The position numbers were made by a program, and so were the translations under genes. Under the pieces are notes generated by a model that saw nothing but the letters and a program-made list of their open reading frames with translations, was not told the DNA's origin and made no database searches. DNA of 25,256 bases from CAYJAD01 sp964372165. Lineage in GTDB: Bacteria > Desulfobacterota > Desulfovibrionia > Desulfovibrionales > Desulfovibrionaceae. Shown here one piece after another: positions 7,627-15,225 of the stretch. Positions within the stretch are counted from its first letter, which is position 1, and every line of letters starts with the position of its first letter. The DNA is taken from contig CAYJPT010000014.1 in assembly GCA_964372165.1 (NCBI GenBank), positions 1 through 25,256 of the forward strand, given 5' to 3'.

Positions 7627-8096
7627 TATTGGCCCTTTAGGAGGGTTTGCATACCTTGATTGGTTTTTGAGCCCACTTGTCCCAAAATTTGTTGATTGGC
7701 TGTAAGTTGGCTAACTTGTAATTGTAAATCAAGCATTTGATTAACTCTACTGTCACCTTGTATTTGCGTTGTTACGCTGTCTCTAGCAACTTTCGCATCA
7801 TTTTGTATGCTTTCAAGTCCTTGCAAAATACGGTCACCTAGTGATACTTCACCCTTTACTGGTGTTACAGAAGAACTATCTGGTATAGTAGCAGCATTTT
7901 GTGCATCAAGACCTTGTACTGTTGATTCTTGCCCCATGGAAACAGGTTGAATGGAATTTATATCAACTGGTTCTGTGACCATATTTTGAAAAGAAGAGGC
8001 ATCTTCTGCAGAAACTACACTAGGTGTTGATGCAGTTTCACCAACGCTATTGTTGCCAATTTCTTGTATTATTTGTTGGCTTAATGGATCGACCAT
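7626..8096 (-). CDS. sctI: T3SS inner rod protein SctI (YscI)
   Basis: This 156-residue exported protein anchors the needle in the basal body. The C-terminal helix region, residues 112-156, with LQLQVSQLTANQQILGQVG and the ending MQTLLKGQ, fits the YscI/HrpB family, which ends near TLLK. The N-terminal two thirds are Ser/Thr/Gln-rich and probably disordered. An open frame continues to 8117, but its first seven codons contain the GGGAGGT ribosome site of the ATG at 8096, so I chose 8096. It overlaps sctJ by one base. Confidence 0.87.
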   Translation of the reverse strand: MVDPLSQQIIQEIGNNSVGETASTPSVVSAEDASSFQNMVTEPVDINSIQPVSMGQESTVQGLDAQNAATIPDSSSVTPVKGEVSLGDRILQGLESIQNDAKVARDSVTTQIQGDSRVNQMLDLQLQVSQLTANQQILGQVGSKTNQGMQTLLKGQ

Positions 8097-8147
8097 AATA
8101 TTACCTCCCATAATCAACCAAGTAAGGCTTATGGTAATAATTAATTA

Positions 8148-8525
8148 TTATTTTATATTTGCTAGTGTTTCTTCAGCAAGACCATATACATCTTCTGGTG
8201 TGCCAGCATCAGCAAGAAGTTTTTCTAAAACAGCTCGTCCACGCGCACTATTTTTATTCATGCAGAGCATAAGTCCATACCATGCTTTGCTGTGTGGGTC
8301 TGTTTGCAAGAATTTAGCACCTTGTTTTTCTAGCACTTCAATACCTTTTGCATAGTTGCCTCTATGGGCGTGGCACATGGCAAGGCCCAAGATTGGTCCA
8401 ATTTGTCCTTCACGTAAAGGTATAAGATTTTTAAAAATTTCTTCACTTAGGCGTATGTTCCCAGACCATAGACCAGATAGGGCTATTTTACCTAATAATT
8501 TAGCAGTTCCATCATTAATGTGCAT
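8148..8525 (-). CDS. Needle chaperone, TPR-fold (YscG-like)
   Basis: This 125-residue protein has a tetratricopeptide-like pattern: IGPILGLAMCHAHRGNYAKG at about 42-61, then AWYGLMLCMN, then VYGLAEETLANI. In Yersinia and Pseudomonas the YscG/PscG protein wraps the C-terminal helix of the needle subunit with YscE/PscE and keeps it from polymerising. The position directly after sctF and two genes after a YscE-like gene matches that system. The start is ATG with AGGGGGA about 4-5 nt upstream, 9 nt after the sctF stop. HrpB1/HrpK-type TPR proteins are an alternative family name. Confidence 0.75.
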   Translation of the reverse strand: MHINDGTAKLLGKIALSGLWSGNIRLSEEIFKNLIPLREGQIGPILGLAMCHAHRGNYAKGIEVLEKQGAKFLQTDPHSKAWYGLMLCMNKNSARGRAVLEKLLADAGTPEDVYGLAEETLANIK

Positions 8526-8534
8526 AAAATCCCC

Positions 8535-8753
8535 CTACATTTTTTGGGCAACACTTTCCTCGGCCTCGGTAAGTTTTTTAATAAGTCCGCTGGCAAGGCT
8601 CATCATAGTAGAATATTCAGTGGCAAGCATGTTAAATTCAATCATATCTGTTTCACTTAATTCACTTTTATTGGAAAATTCTGCAATTTGAGTTGAAAGA
8701 TCGTTAATGGAACCGGTCATGCTATCTAATGCGCTGTTGGCTAAATCACTCAT
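8535..8753 (-). CDS. sctF: T3SS needle subunit SctF
   Basis: This 72-residue protein has the size and helix-turn-helix layout of needle subunits: a Ser/Asn-rich N-terminus, a first helix, a short polar turn (NKSELSETD) and a long second helix ending LIKKLTEAEESVAQKM. It polymerises into the extracellular needle. It has no cysteine and no signal peptide, as expected for a T3SS substrate. The start is ATG with AGAGGA about 8 nt upstream. It is flanked by YscE-like and YscG-like chaperone genes, which supports the call more than residue identity does. Confidence 0.85.
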   Translation of the reverse strand: MSDLANSALDSMTGSINDLSTQIAEFSNKSELSETDMIEFNMLATEYSTMMSLASGLIKKLTEAEESVAQKM

Positions 8754-8774
8754 AATGTAATCCTCTTGTAATAT

Positions 8775-9008
8775 TTAACTTTTATTTGATTGTTGATGAA
8801 AACGTAATGCAACAATACTATACGCTGCCATGATGGCATTGCGTAAATGTTGTGCCTGATTAAAGTCTCTTGGTGAAAGCCCCTTAGCAATGTCTGCATC
8901 AATCATATCCACTTGTTTGCTCAAAGCTTCAATAATTGTTTCTAAAGCTTTTACTCCACGTTTTTCCAAGGCCTTGTCCAGGGAAAAATTGTCAGCATAA
9001 ATATCCAT
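8775..9008 (-). CDS. Needle co-chaperone (YscE/SsaE-like)
   Basis: This 77-residue all-helical protein matches the small co-chaperones that, with YscG, hold needle subunits in the cytoplasm. The pattern DADIAKGLSPRDFNQAQHLRNAIMAAYSIV fits the second-helix consensus of YscE/EscE. The start is ATG with GGAGGT 3 nt upstream, a strong site. It is the first gene after the structured repeat that separates it from sctD, so sctE-like/F/G/I and onward may be expressed differently from sctC-D. Confidence 0.72.
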   Translation of the reverse strand: MDIYADNFSLDKALEKRGVKALETIIEALSKQVDMIDADIAKGLSPRDFNQAQHLRNAIMAAYSIVALRFHQQSNKS

Positions 9009-9033
9009 TCTACCTCCAGGTGTTTAACTGGTT

Positions 9034-9061
9034 ATTATCTAGTCGTAGCTGAAAAAGTCAT
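9034..9061 (-). promoter_or_regulatory. Possible promoter for the needle gene cluster at the repeat edge
   Basis: On the minus strand ATGACT (9056-9061, 4 of 6 match to -35) lies 16 nt before GATAAT (9034-9039, 5 of 6 match to -10). The -35 would come from the hairpin of repeat copy 2 and the -10 from flanking DNA. Transcription would start just ahead of the yscE-like gene. Matches this good are common in AT-rich DNA, so this is weak. Confidence 0.2.
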
Positions 9062-9317
9062 TTCCAATGACTTTTTAAAAGGCACACTGGCTTCAAATAC
9101 CCTTTTGGGGATGCCAGAAGCAAGTTCTGGCTTATTTTACGCCGTGCGAAATTTTTCTGTAAGAAAAATTTCGTTAGCCGGCACTTAAAAAGCAAGTGCG
9201 TTAGTGCCATAATAATGCCAGAAAAGTGCATTTCATGCCCTTATTTATGGCATTATTGTTTGTCCATTTTTGCAAAAAAACAATGTATTTTCAACATATT
9301 GTTTAGTTTTTTAATGT
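9048..9317 (+). repeat. Structured dispersed repeat, copy 2 (inside the operon)
   Basis: This is the second copy of the element at 16-284, in the same orientation. It begins with GCTGA and a perfect 11-bp hairpin AAAAAGTCATT / AATGACTTTTT (9052-9076), then GGCACACTGG, a GCCAGAA / TTCTGGC hairpin, an 11-bp hairpin CGAAATTTTTC / GAAAAATTTCG with loop TGTAA, GCACTT / AAGTGC (9181-9199), and a long stem AATAATGCC / GGCATTATT. It fills almost the whole 312-nt gap between the sctD stop and the yscE-like start, which are usually adjacent. No open frame fits it. Confidence 0.8.
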
Positions 9318-9320
9318 TTA

Positions 9321-10688
9321 CTATCTAGGACAATAAACTAAAAGGTCATTTTTAACAAAGGTTGAATAAGTTTCTCTAACCTCTTGCACCACAAAACCAT
9401 TGGGTAAGCGTGCGCCTTGATTATAATGATTATCTTGATAAATAACATACATTTTAGAGCCTTGACTGCCAATTTCTAAGCTCGAACAAAATTCTTTTTC
9501 TTGTACAGCATGGGTTTGATTTAAACTTTTTGGCTCACTAGAGTTACTGGTTTGCACAGGCTTTGGTTTAACAAAAGGCATTACACCGCGCGTCATACCA
9601 ACGACTTCTTGCACAAATATACCTAAATTCTTTTTTTGTTCAGGAGAAAGTGCAGAATTTTCTATCAAAATTGCATAGGGGCCAGGGGTTAAATGTATAA
9701 CACTTTGTAAGCCTAAGGCTGCTAAGCTTGCCTGCAAATTATCCTTAATCTTGTTATAATAAGTTATGTTCTTATTGAAATTTATTTTATCCAATGCATC
9801 TTGCATGGGTGCAAGTAAGCTTTGTAAATTCTTATCATCGTAAATATAACCAGCAATACTTAAGCCGCTAGATAGAACTTGAACACGCAAGAGTGAACCT
9901 TCTGCTTTAATGCGTGTTTCTAAACTTTGAGCTATATCTGCCAAAGAAATAAACTCTGTTTTTACTTCAAAGGGTAATCCTTTTAAGGCTTGCTCCAGTT
10001 GTTCTTGGATTTGACTATCCTTAACACCACCGCTAACATGCCATACAAAATCATTATCTTCTTTAATTGTCAGGTCAAGAGCATCAAGACTATTTAACAC
10101 GGCCTCGATATCTTGACGTTGTAATTCTGCTTTGCTTGGCCCTGTTAGAGAAGAAATACCCCCAACACATAGGGCAATCAGTAAAAAGAACAACAAAATG
10201 CGTTGAGCAATGCTTTTAGCCTTTAAGCCATTCTTAGTATTAATAGTTAAATTGTCACCATTTAAGCTAAGGGTTTGGCTTTGATTACTCACTTGTTCAT
10301 TTGCTATATTTTCAGCTGTTTCAATAGTGTTTGAGTGATTTTCCATTTCTTGCATAGTGGGTATGCTAATGCTTGGCCACTGATTAATTTCAGCTGCACC
10401 AAGGGCTGCATGCACTTGCCCAAAACTTATGCAAGTATAAAGTGCTACTTCTACGCCTTCAGCAGGTACAAGCTGACCTTGTATATAGTTATCTACAATC
10501 TCAGCTTCTTGCTTTGGAATTAGCATTATTTTTGTATCATCGTAAACTTTTAAGGTGGCTTGATGCCTTGCCACGTCATTTAGCAAGATATCACAAAGAG
10601 CATCGCTACCTATTTCCCAATCACCTGGGCTAAGTTCGATTTTGGCATCTTTATGTACGCCACTAAGTATACGTAAAATAATACTCAC
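9321..10688 (-). CDS. sctD: T3SS inner-membrane ring protein SctD (YscD)
   Basis: This 455-residue bitopic protein connects the cytoplasmic platform to the periplasmic ring. An N-terminal FHA-like domain (about 1-95, MSIILRILSGVHKDAKIELS...WEIGSDALCDILL) is followed by a Ser/Asn-rich linker, one membrane helix at about 163-181 and periplasmic BON-type repeats (VLNSLDALDLTIKEDNDFV onward). The start is GTG with TAGGTAA about 8 nt upstream, 30 nt after sctC. The stop TAG lies at the edge of repeat copy 2. The length is normal for YscD, so the insertion seems not to have truncated it much. Confidence 0.92.
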   Translation of the reverse strand: MSIILRILSGVHKDAKIELSPGDWEIGSDALCDILLNDVARHQATLKVYDDTKIMLIPKQEAEIVDNYIQGQLVPAEGVEVALYTCISFGQVHAALGAAEINQWPSISIPTMQEMENHSNTIETAENIANEQVSNQSQTLSLNGDNLTINTKNGLKAKSIAQRILLFFLLIALCVGGISSLTGPSKAELQRQDIEAVLNSLDALDLTIKEDNDFVWHVSGGVKDSQIQEQLEQALKGLPFEVKTEFISLADIAQSLETRIKAEGSLLRVQVLSSGLSIAGYIYDDKNLQSLLAPMQDALDKINFNKNITYYNKIKDNLQASLAALGLQSVIHLTPGPYAILIENSALSPEQKKNLGIFVQEVVGMTRGVMPFVKPKPVQTSNSSEPKSLNQTHAVQEKEFCSSLEIGSQGSKMYVIYQDNHYNQGARLPNGFVVQEVRETYSTFVKNDLLVYCPR

Positions 10689-10718
10689 AATGCTTACCTA
10701 TTGTTTTATTACAAATTC

Positions 10719-12587
10719 CTAAAGGTTTCTCTCTTGTGTATCAGAATTCACAGCTGGCGGCATGGGTCGCACCACAGGAGAACCAATGGGCATGGCTTCT
10801 GTTGATACTGTAGGAGTTTCTGCCGGCATGGTTTTTCTTGCTTCTGGAGTGCTATAAACTCTCTTAGAGCACCCACCGCTTGGCGGAGGTGGTGGAGCCA
10901 CACGAGGGTGCATGGTTTTATCAAAGTTAGTGGCTAAGCTACTTGGTAAATCCGGTAAATTTTTAGGATCAATAATGCGCGGTGAAATAATAAACAAGCG
11001 TTCTTGCTTGCCCACTGTATCCTCCTCAGTCTTAAATAAATGCCCAAGCACCGGTATATGCATTAGTACCGGTATGCCATTGGCAACAACCTGCTTTGTT
11101 TCATAATAATAACCACCGATGACTAAAGCTTGCTGATTACCCACTACGGCTTGAGTGCTAATGGTGGTTTTGCCAACTTGGGGTAAATCAAGACCAGATC
11201 CACCAGAAGGAGGAGTGCTTACACCATCTTCTACATTAACAACTAGTTTTACTAAGGGTTTACCATTATCTTGCTGAACAATTTGTGGTGTTACACGCAA
11301 AACTGTACCATAGGTTACATCAAAAAGGTCAACAGTTTCATAACCTTCTACCCTAACGTAAAAGGTATTTGTATTTTCAAGCACAGCTTCAATATGGTCA
11401 GATGTAAGTACAGTTGGACGTGAAAGCACTGAGGCATTGCCTTCTGTTTCTAAGGCTTCAATTCTCGCCATTAAGGTATCTATACCATTAGTAAATACGC
11501 TAGTCACTTGCAAGCCTTGTCCTATAGTACTTGCAAAATCAAGTGGGTTTGTGGCAGTGCCTGTATTAGCTCCACCAAAAACAGAAGTACCATCAACAAC
11601 ATTTCGATTAAAATTATAAGCTAAACCTAGTGAGCGCATGCTGTTCACGTTAACATCGGCAATTGCTGCACGAATTTCCACAAGAAACACTGACTTATCA
11701 AGCTCTTCAATGATAGTATCGTAAAAAGGCATGAGGTGTTCTTCATCCCAAACAATAACAGCATTAAGGCGTGGATCTGCTAAAATTCTTGCCCCAGTCG
11801 TGGCAACAGGTGAGGCAATGCTACCTTGGGCTTTGCCTTGTGCATCTTGTTGGGTTGGCACATAGCCTTGCGTGCCGCCACCAGCACGCACCAAGCCTTG
11901 CCCCATACGTCTATTAACTTGCCCTTGTGTTGAGGAGGCAGAGGTATTAGCTTGGTCAATATCTTGCGTACCAACTAATTGCCTTAAAAGTGAGGCTACA
12001 CCCGGCAAGGTTTTAGTTTGCTGACCAAGATTTACGGTTAGATCTTCAGCAAAGGCATGCTTTAGCTTAAATACTCGCGTAACCTTTGGTACTGGCGGAG
12101 CAAGTTGAATAATAGTACTGGCAACTGATTGAATAATATCAACATAGGCCTTTGGTGCTGTAACCATAACCATCATTCCATCTTCACCTGAGCGCAAGGG
12201 ATATTGTGGATCGTAAGCTCCCATTTGTCGTAAATTGGAAGTAAGGGTTGATTTTCCGGCAAAACCAAGAGCCACAATTTCATTTTGCAGAGCAGATTTA
12301 TTATCAAAATGCATGGTGGAAGCATTTAGATAGGTAGAGATATTTTCTGAGCGATCTAAAAACCCCATAAACTCTTGGGGATTGTTAAATGAAAATTGAC
12401 CGGTTATATTGCCACCAACTTCTGGAGCAACCATACAAGCACGGTTTAAAAATGTGGCATAGGCGCATAAAAATTCCGTTACTGGGGTATTGTCAGCACT
12501 GTAGTGGAAAGTAGCTGCTGTGCTACGTATGGGTGTAAAAGTTATAAAAACAAGCACCACAATAAATAAAAACAATTTTTTAGACAT
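10719..12587 (-). CDS. sctC: T3SS outer-membrane secretin SctC (YscC)
   Basis: This 622-residue secretin has a Sec signal peptide (about 1-25, hydrophobic core LFLFIVVLVFITF, cleavage near STAA), N-terminal N0/N1 domains and a C-terminal secretin core with QALVIGGYYYETK, IPVLMHIPVLGHLFK and RLFIISPRIID. It forms the outer-membrane ring. After the core comes an unusual Pro-rich tail of about 60-70 residues (PPPPPSGGC, then several Pro/Met-rich runs). ATG 12587 has GGAG 10 nt upstream; a TTG at 12596 is too close to that site to be used. It is the first gene of the backbone operon. Confidence 0.96.
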   Translation of the reverse strand: MSKKLFLFIVVLVFITFTPIRSTAATFHYSADNTPVTEFLCAYATFLNRACMVAPEVGGNITGQFSFNNPQEFMGFLDRSENISTYLNASTMHFDNKSALQNEIVALGFAGKSTLTSNLRQMGAYDPQYPLRSGEDGMMVMVTAPKAYVDIIQSVASTIIQLAPPVPKVTRVFKLKHAFAEDLTVNLGQQTKTLPGVASLLRQLVGTQDIDQANTSASSTQGQVNRRMGQGLVRAGGGTQGYVPTQQDAQGKAQGSIASPVATTGARILADPRLNAVIVWDEEHLMPFYDTIIEELDKSVFLVEIRAAIADVNVNSMRSLGLAYNFNRNVVDGTSVFGGANTGTATNPLDFASTIGQGLQVTSVFTNGIDTLMARIEALETEGNASVLSRPTVLTSDHIEAVLENTNTFYVRVEGYETVDLFDVTYGTVLRVTPQIVQQDNGKPLVKLVVNVEDGVSTPPSGGSGLDLPQVGKTTISTQAVVGNQQALVIGGYYYETKQVVANGIPVLMHIPVLGHLFKTEEDTVGKQERLFIISPRIIDPKNLPDLPSSLATNFDKTMHPRVAPPPPPSGGCSKRVYSTPEARKTMPAETPTVSTEAMPIGSPVVRPMPPAVNSDTQERNL

Positions 12588-12710
12588 GCCGCACAAACTC
12601 CAGTTGGAATGATGAAAATTTTATTTATAAGTATTAAACAATTATCTTTTTAAATTTGACATAAAAAACATTAAGTTGCAAGTCATGATATTTGGTGCAC
12701 CTTTATAAGC

Positions 12711-12740
12711 ATTATATGACGGCCTGTTACAAACAGTTAA
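12711..12740 (-). promoter_or_regulatory. Candidate sigma-70 promoter for the sctC operon
   Basis: On the minus strand a perfect TATAAT (12711-12716) has TTAACT (12735-12740, 4 of 6) 18 nt upstream. This would give a leader of about 115 nt before the sctC ATG. It lies in the 368-nt gene-free stretch 12588-12955, which otherwise holds only AT-rich sequence, a second TATAAT (12845-12850) without a good -35, and the terminator at 12913-12948. Confidence 0.4.
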
Positions 12741-12912
12741 AACAATAACGAAATTTATTCACTGTTTACCTATCATCTTTCCTTAAGTTGTTCAAAAAGT
12801 GTAAACTGCAAGGAATATAATTTTTTTCGAGAAAGGATAGCACTATTATAATCCATTAAACGAAAAAAAAGTAATCTGTCGATGTAAATTGAACTTTTTA
12901 AACAAACTGTTA

Positions 12913-12948
12913 GCACACCTCTGCATCTTTATGGATACAAAGGTGTGC
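12913..12948 (-). terminator. Stem-loop terminator after the translocon operon
   Basis: GCACACCTCTGCATC (12913-12927) pairs with GATACAAAGGTGTGC (12934-12948) around a 6-nt loop. As minus-strand RNA the 15-bp stem is complete with two G-U pairs; as plus-strand RNA the same positions are A-C mismatches, so the structure belongs to minus-strand transcripts. It lies 8 nt past the last tip-protein stop. The U tract is loose (TAACAGTTTGTTT), so termination may be partial. Confidence 0.65.
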
Positions 12949-12955
12949 ATTTTAA

Positions 12956-13672
12956 TTAAGCTTGGGCGGCAGACTTTCTACCATCACTAGCCTGTTGTAA
13001 TAGCGATTGAGCCATTTGCAAAATGGTTGAACGCTTGCTTGCAGCATCATTTGTTACAAGCATTTGTTGCTCATTTTGGCTTGATACTGTAGATTGTGCC
13101 GTTTGTAAGTTTTCCATAATGGATGAAAATTCGTCATATGTAAATTTACCATCAAGACCTATGCCCGAATCAGCTGATCCAGATCCATCAGCCACAAGTC
13201 CAGAGTTCACAAGTGCTGGCCTATAGGTATTTAACCACTTGTCAGCATCTGTTCCAGGTTCATAATACATTACGCGAGTCTCACCATTGCCAGCTTGATA
13301 GGTAACGGACATTAAACCATCAAGGCTGGTGTCATCGTCACCATAAACATAGTCATCACCATCCTCTACAATAGCTACAACACCATTAAGATATGTTGGG
13401 TCATCTCCATTATCTTTTGCTTGCGAACTATAGGAATTAAGCATTTGCATACAATCATTAATTTGTGCAAGTGTTGTAATTTGGTTGCTAGCCTCTTCAA
13501 ATTGTGTATTAAATACCCCATCTTGCGCTTGAAGCGAAGTCAAAGAAAATATCATGCAAAGAGTTGTAAAACTCACACTTTGTGTGCTTGTAGCACCTGT
13601 TGCATCGGTTGTAGTAATCTCAAAAAAACCGGTACTTGCATTATAATCTGATCCGGTAACATAGGTAGACAT
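12956..13672 (-). CDS. EspA-like T3SS tip/filament protein, paralog 1
   Basis: This 238-residue protein is one of three tandem paralogs at the end of the translocon operon. Conserved N-terminal part: YVTGSDYNASTGFFEI, then SFTTLCMIFSLTSLQAQD, which resembles the first hydrophobic helix of EspA/SseB proteins. The C-terminal helix has NLQTAQSTVSSQNEQQML and DAASKRSTILQMAQSLL and ends GRKSAAQA. The centre, about 80-150, is acidic and unlike the other two copies. Such proteins cap or extend the needle and carry the translocators. ATG 13672 follows GGAG by about 7 nt; a TTG at 13684 is less likely. The family assignment is from pattern and operon position, not from a search. Confidence 0.6.
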   Translation of the reverse strand: MSTYVTGSDYNASTGFFEITTTDATGATSTQSVSFTTLCMIFSLTSLQAQDGVFNTQFEEASNQITTLAQINDCMQMLNSYSSQAKDNGDDPTYLNGVVAIVEDGDDYVYGDDDTSLDGLMSVTYQAGNGETRVMYYEPGTDADKWLNTYRPALVNSGLVADGSGSADSGIGLDGKFTYDEFSSIMENLQTAQSTVSSQNEQQMLVTNDAASKRSTILQMAQSLLQQASDGRKSAAQA

Positions 13673-13722
13673 ATATCTCTCCAAAAAGATTTAAATATTC
13701 ATTGATTGTTGCTTTCAATATT

Positions 13723-14427
13723 TTATGTTTGAGCTGCAGATTCTCTTGCATCAGTAGCTTGTTTCAAGAGGCTTTGAGCCATTTGCAAAATGGTTGAGCG
13801 TTTGCTTGCAGCATCATTGGTAACAAGCATTTGTTGCTCATTTTGGCTAGACAAAGTAGTTTGAGCAGTTTGTAAGTTTTCCATCAAAGCATTAAATTCA
13901 TCAGGATAAAACAAACAATCAGTACCAACACCAACATTGTTAGTGCCAGTCCCGTCTTGCACAAGACCACTTTCCACAAGGGCTGGTCTGTAGGTGTTAA
14001 TCCACATATCTGCATCGGAACCCGGTGTGTAATACATGGTATCTGTATTTCCTTGCTCACTCACATAGGTAATAGACTTGCAGCCTGATACATCGGCATC
14101 AACCGCTCCACCATCATGACTGATTGCTACATAGCCATCGAGTTCTATAACGCTGCCATCATCAGCATTTTGCACTTGTGCACTGTATTTATTAAACATT
14201 TGCATACAATCATTTATTTGGGTAAGTGAAGTAATTTGATTACTTGCGTCTTCAAATTGAGTGTTAAATACTTCATCTTGAGATTGTAATGAAGTTAAAG
14301 AAAATATCATGCAAAGGGTTGTAAAACTAACACTTTGCGTGCTTGTTGCGCCTGTTGCATCGGTAGTTGTAATTTCAAAAAATCCAGTACTTGCATTATA
14401 ATCTGATCCAGTAACGTAACTAGACAT
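13723..14427 (-). CDS. EspA-like T3SS tip/filament protein, paralog 2
   Basis: This 234-residue protein shares its first 79 residues exactly with paralog 3, including FTTLCMIFSLTSLQSQDE and SLTQINDCMQMFN. The C-terminal part is close to both other copies and ends ARESAAQT. The central segment, about 80-125, differs in length and sequence (VIELDGYVAISHDGGAVDAD). There is no signal peptide or membrane helix, as expected for a T3SS substrate. The ribosome site is AGGAGC about 8 nt upstream. Spacing to paralog 3 is 33 nt, so they are surely co-transcribed. The near-identical N-terminal coding sequence suggests recent duplication or gene conversion. Confidence 0.6.
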   Translation of the reverse strand: MSSYVTGSDYNASTGFFEITTTDATGATSTQSVSFTTLCMIFSLTSLQSQDEVFNTQFEDASNQITSLTQINDCMQMFNKYSAQVQNADDGSVIELDGYVAISHDGGAVDADVSGCKSITYVSEQGNTDTMYYTPGSDADMWINTYRPALVESGLVQDGTGTNNVGVGTDCLFYPDEFNALMENLQTAQTTLSSQNEQQMLVTNDAASKRSTILQMAQSLLKQATDARESAAQT

Positions 14428-14460
14428 GGTATTGCTCCTAATATATAATAACCAATAGCG

Positions 14461-15189
14461 TTATGCTTGCGATGCAGACTTTCTTGAATCTGCAGCTTGT
14501 TGCAATAAACTTTGAGCCATTTGCAAAATGCTAGAACGCTTGCTTGCAGCATCATTGGTAACAAGCATTTGCTGTTCATTTTGGCTAGACATGGTAGTTT
14601 GAGCTGTTTGTAAGTTTGCCATAAAGGAATCATATTCAGCTTTAGTAAATGCGCAGTCAGTACCGACACCAGAATTGCTTGCTCCAGTACCATCAACCAC
14701 AAGGCCACTTTCCACAAGTGCTGGTCTGTAGGTGTTAAGCCACATATCCGCATCGGAACCTGGTGTATAATAAACGGTACTTGTACCACCTTGATCATTG
14801 GTATAAGTAATAGATTCGCAGCCTGATAGATCAGTGCTAACTGGTGAACCATCACTACTAACAGCTGGTGCACCATCATTACTAATTCCTACATAGCCAT
14901 CGAGTGTTAAAAAACCATCTTCACCCATAGTTTGCACTTGTGCACTGTATGCATTAAACATTTGCATACAATCATTAATTTGGGTAAGTGAAGTAATTTG
15001 ATTACTTGCATCTTCAAATTGAGTGTTAAATACTTCATCTTGAGATTGCAATGAAGTTAAAGAAAATATCATGCAAAGGGTTGTAAAACTTACGCTTTGC
15101 GTGCTTGTGGCACCTGTTGCATCGGTAGTTGTAATTTCAAAAAAACCGGTACTTGCATTATAATCTGAACCAGTAACGTAACTAGACAT
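14461..15189 (-). CDS. EspA-like T3SS tip/filament protein, paralog 3
   Basis: This 242-residue protein is the first of the three copies in transcription order. Its N-terminus equals that of paralog 2 for 79 residues. The central region has its own insert with a Ser/Asp/Gly/Pro pattern (GISNDGAPAVSSDGSPVSTD). The C-terminus ends SRKSASQA. Like the others it carries YYTPGSDADMW-LNTYRPALVESGLV and a Gly/Asp/Asn-rich loop before the last helix. The ribosome site is AAGGGT. It follows the minor translocator gene by 36 nt. A frame of 190 codons overlapping it (14307-14879) is a shadow of the same repeat. Confidence 0.6.
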   Translation of the reverse strand: MSSYVTGSDYNASTGFFEITTTDATGATSTQSVSFTTLCMIFSLTSLQSQDEVFNTQFEDASNQITSLTQINDCMQMFNAYSAQVQTMGEDGFLTLDGYVGISNDGAPAVSSDGSPVSTDLSGCESITYTNDQGGTSTVYYTPGSDADMWLNTYRPALVESGLVVDGTGASNSGVGTDCAFTKAEYDSFMANLQTAQTTMSSQNEQQMLVTNDAASKRSSILQMAQSLLQQAADSRKSASQA

Positions 15190-15225
15190 AGTATTACCCT
15201 TATTATTTATATAAATAATTATTAG

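Larger units (their letters stand above)
9032..9328. repeat. Candidate 11-bp target duplication flanking repeat copy 2
   Basis: TTATTATCTAG (9032-9042) and TTACTATCTAG (9318-9328) match at 10 of 11 positions and bracket the element. The right-hand copy contains the sctD stop codon. This is what a duplicated insertion site would look like, but a single pair in AT-rich DNA could be chance. Confidence 0.4.

Noticed and set aside
12841..12870. Second TATAAT upstream of sctC (12845-12850)
   Set aside because: No acceptable -35 at 15-19 nt; TATAAT is expected by chance in DNA this AT-rich.
14307..14879. A 190-codon minus-strand frame spanning the junction of tip paralogs 2 and 3
   Set aside because: It is a frame-shifted reading of the two paralog genes, both of which have good ribosome sites and conserved protein sequence.
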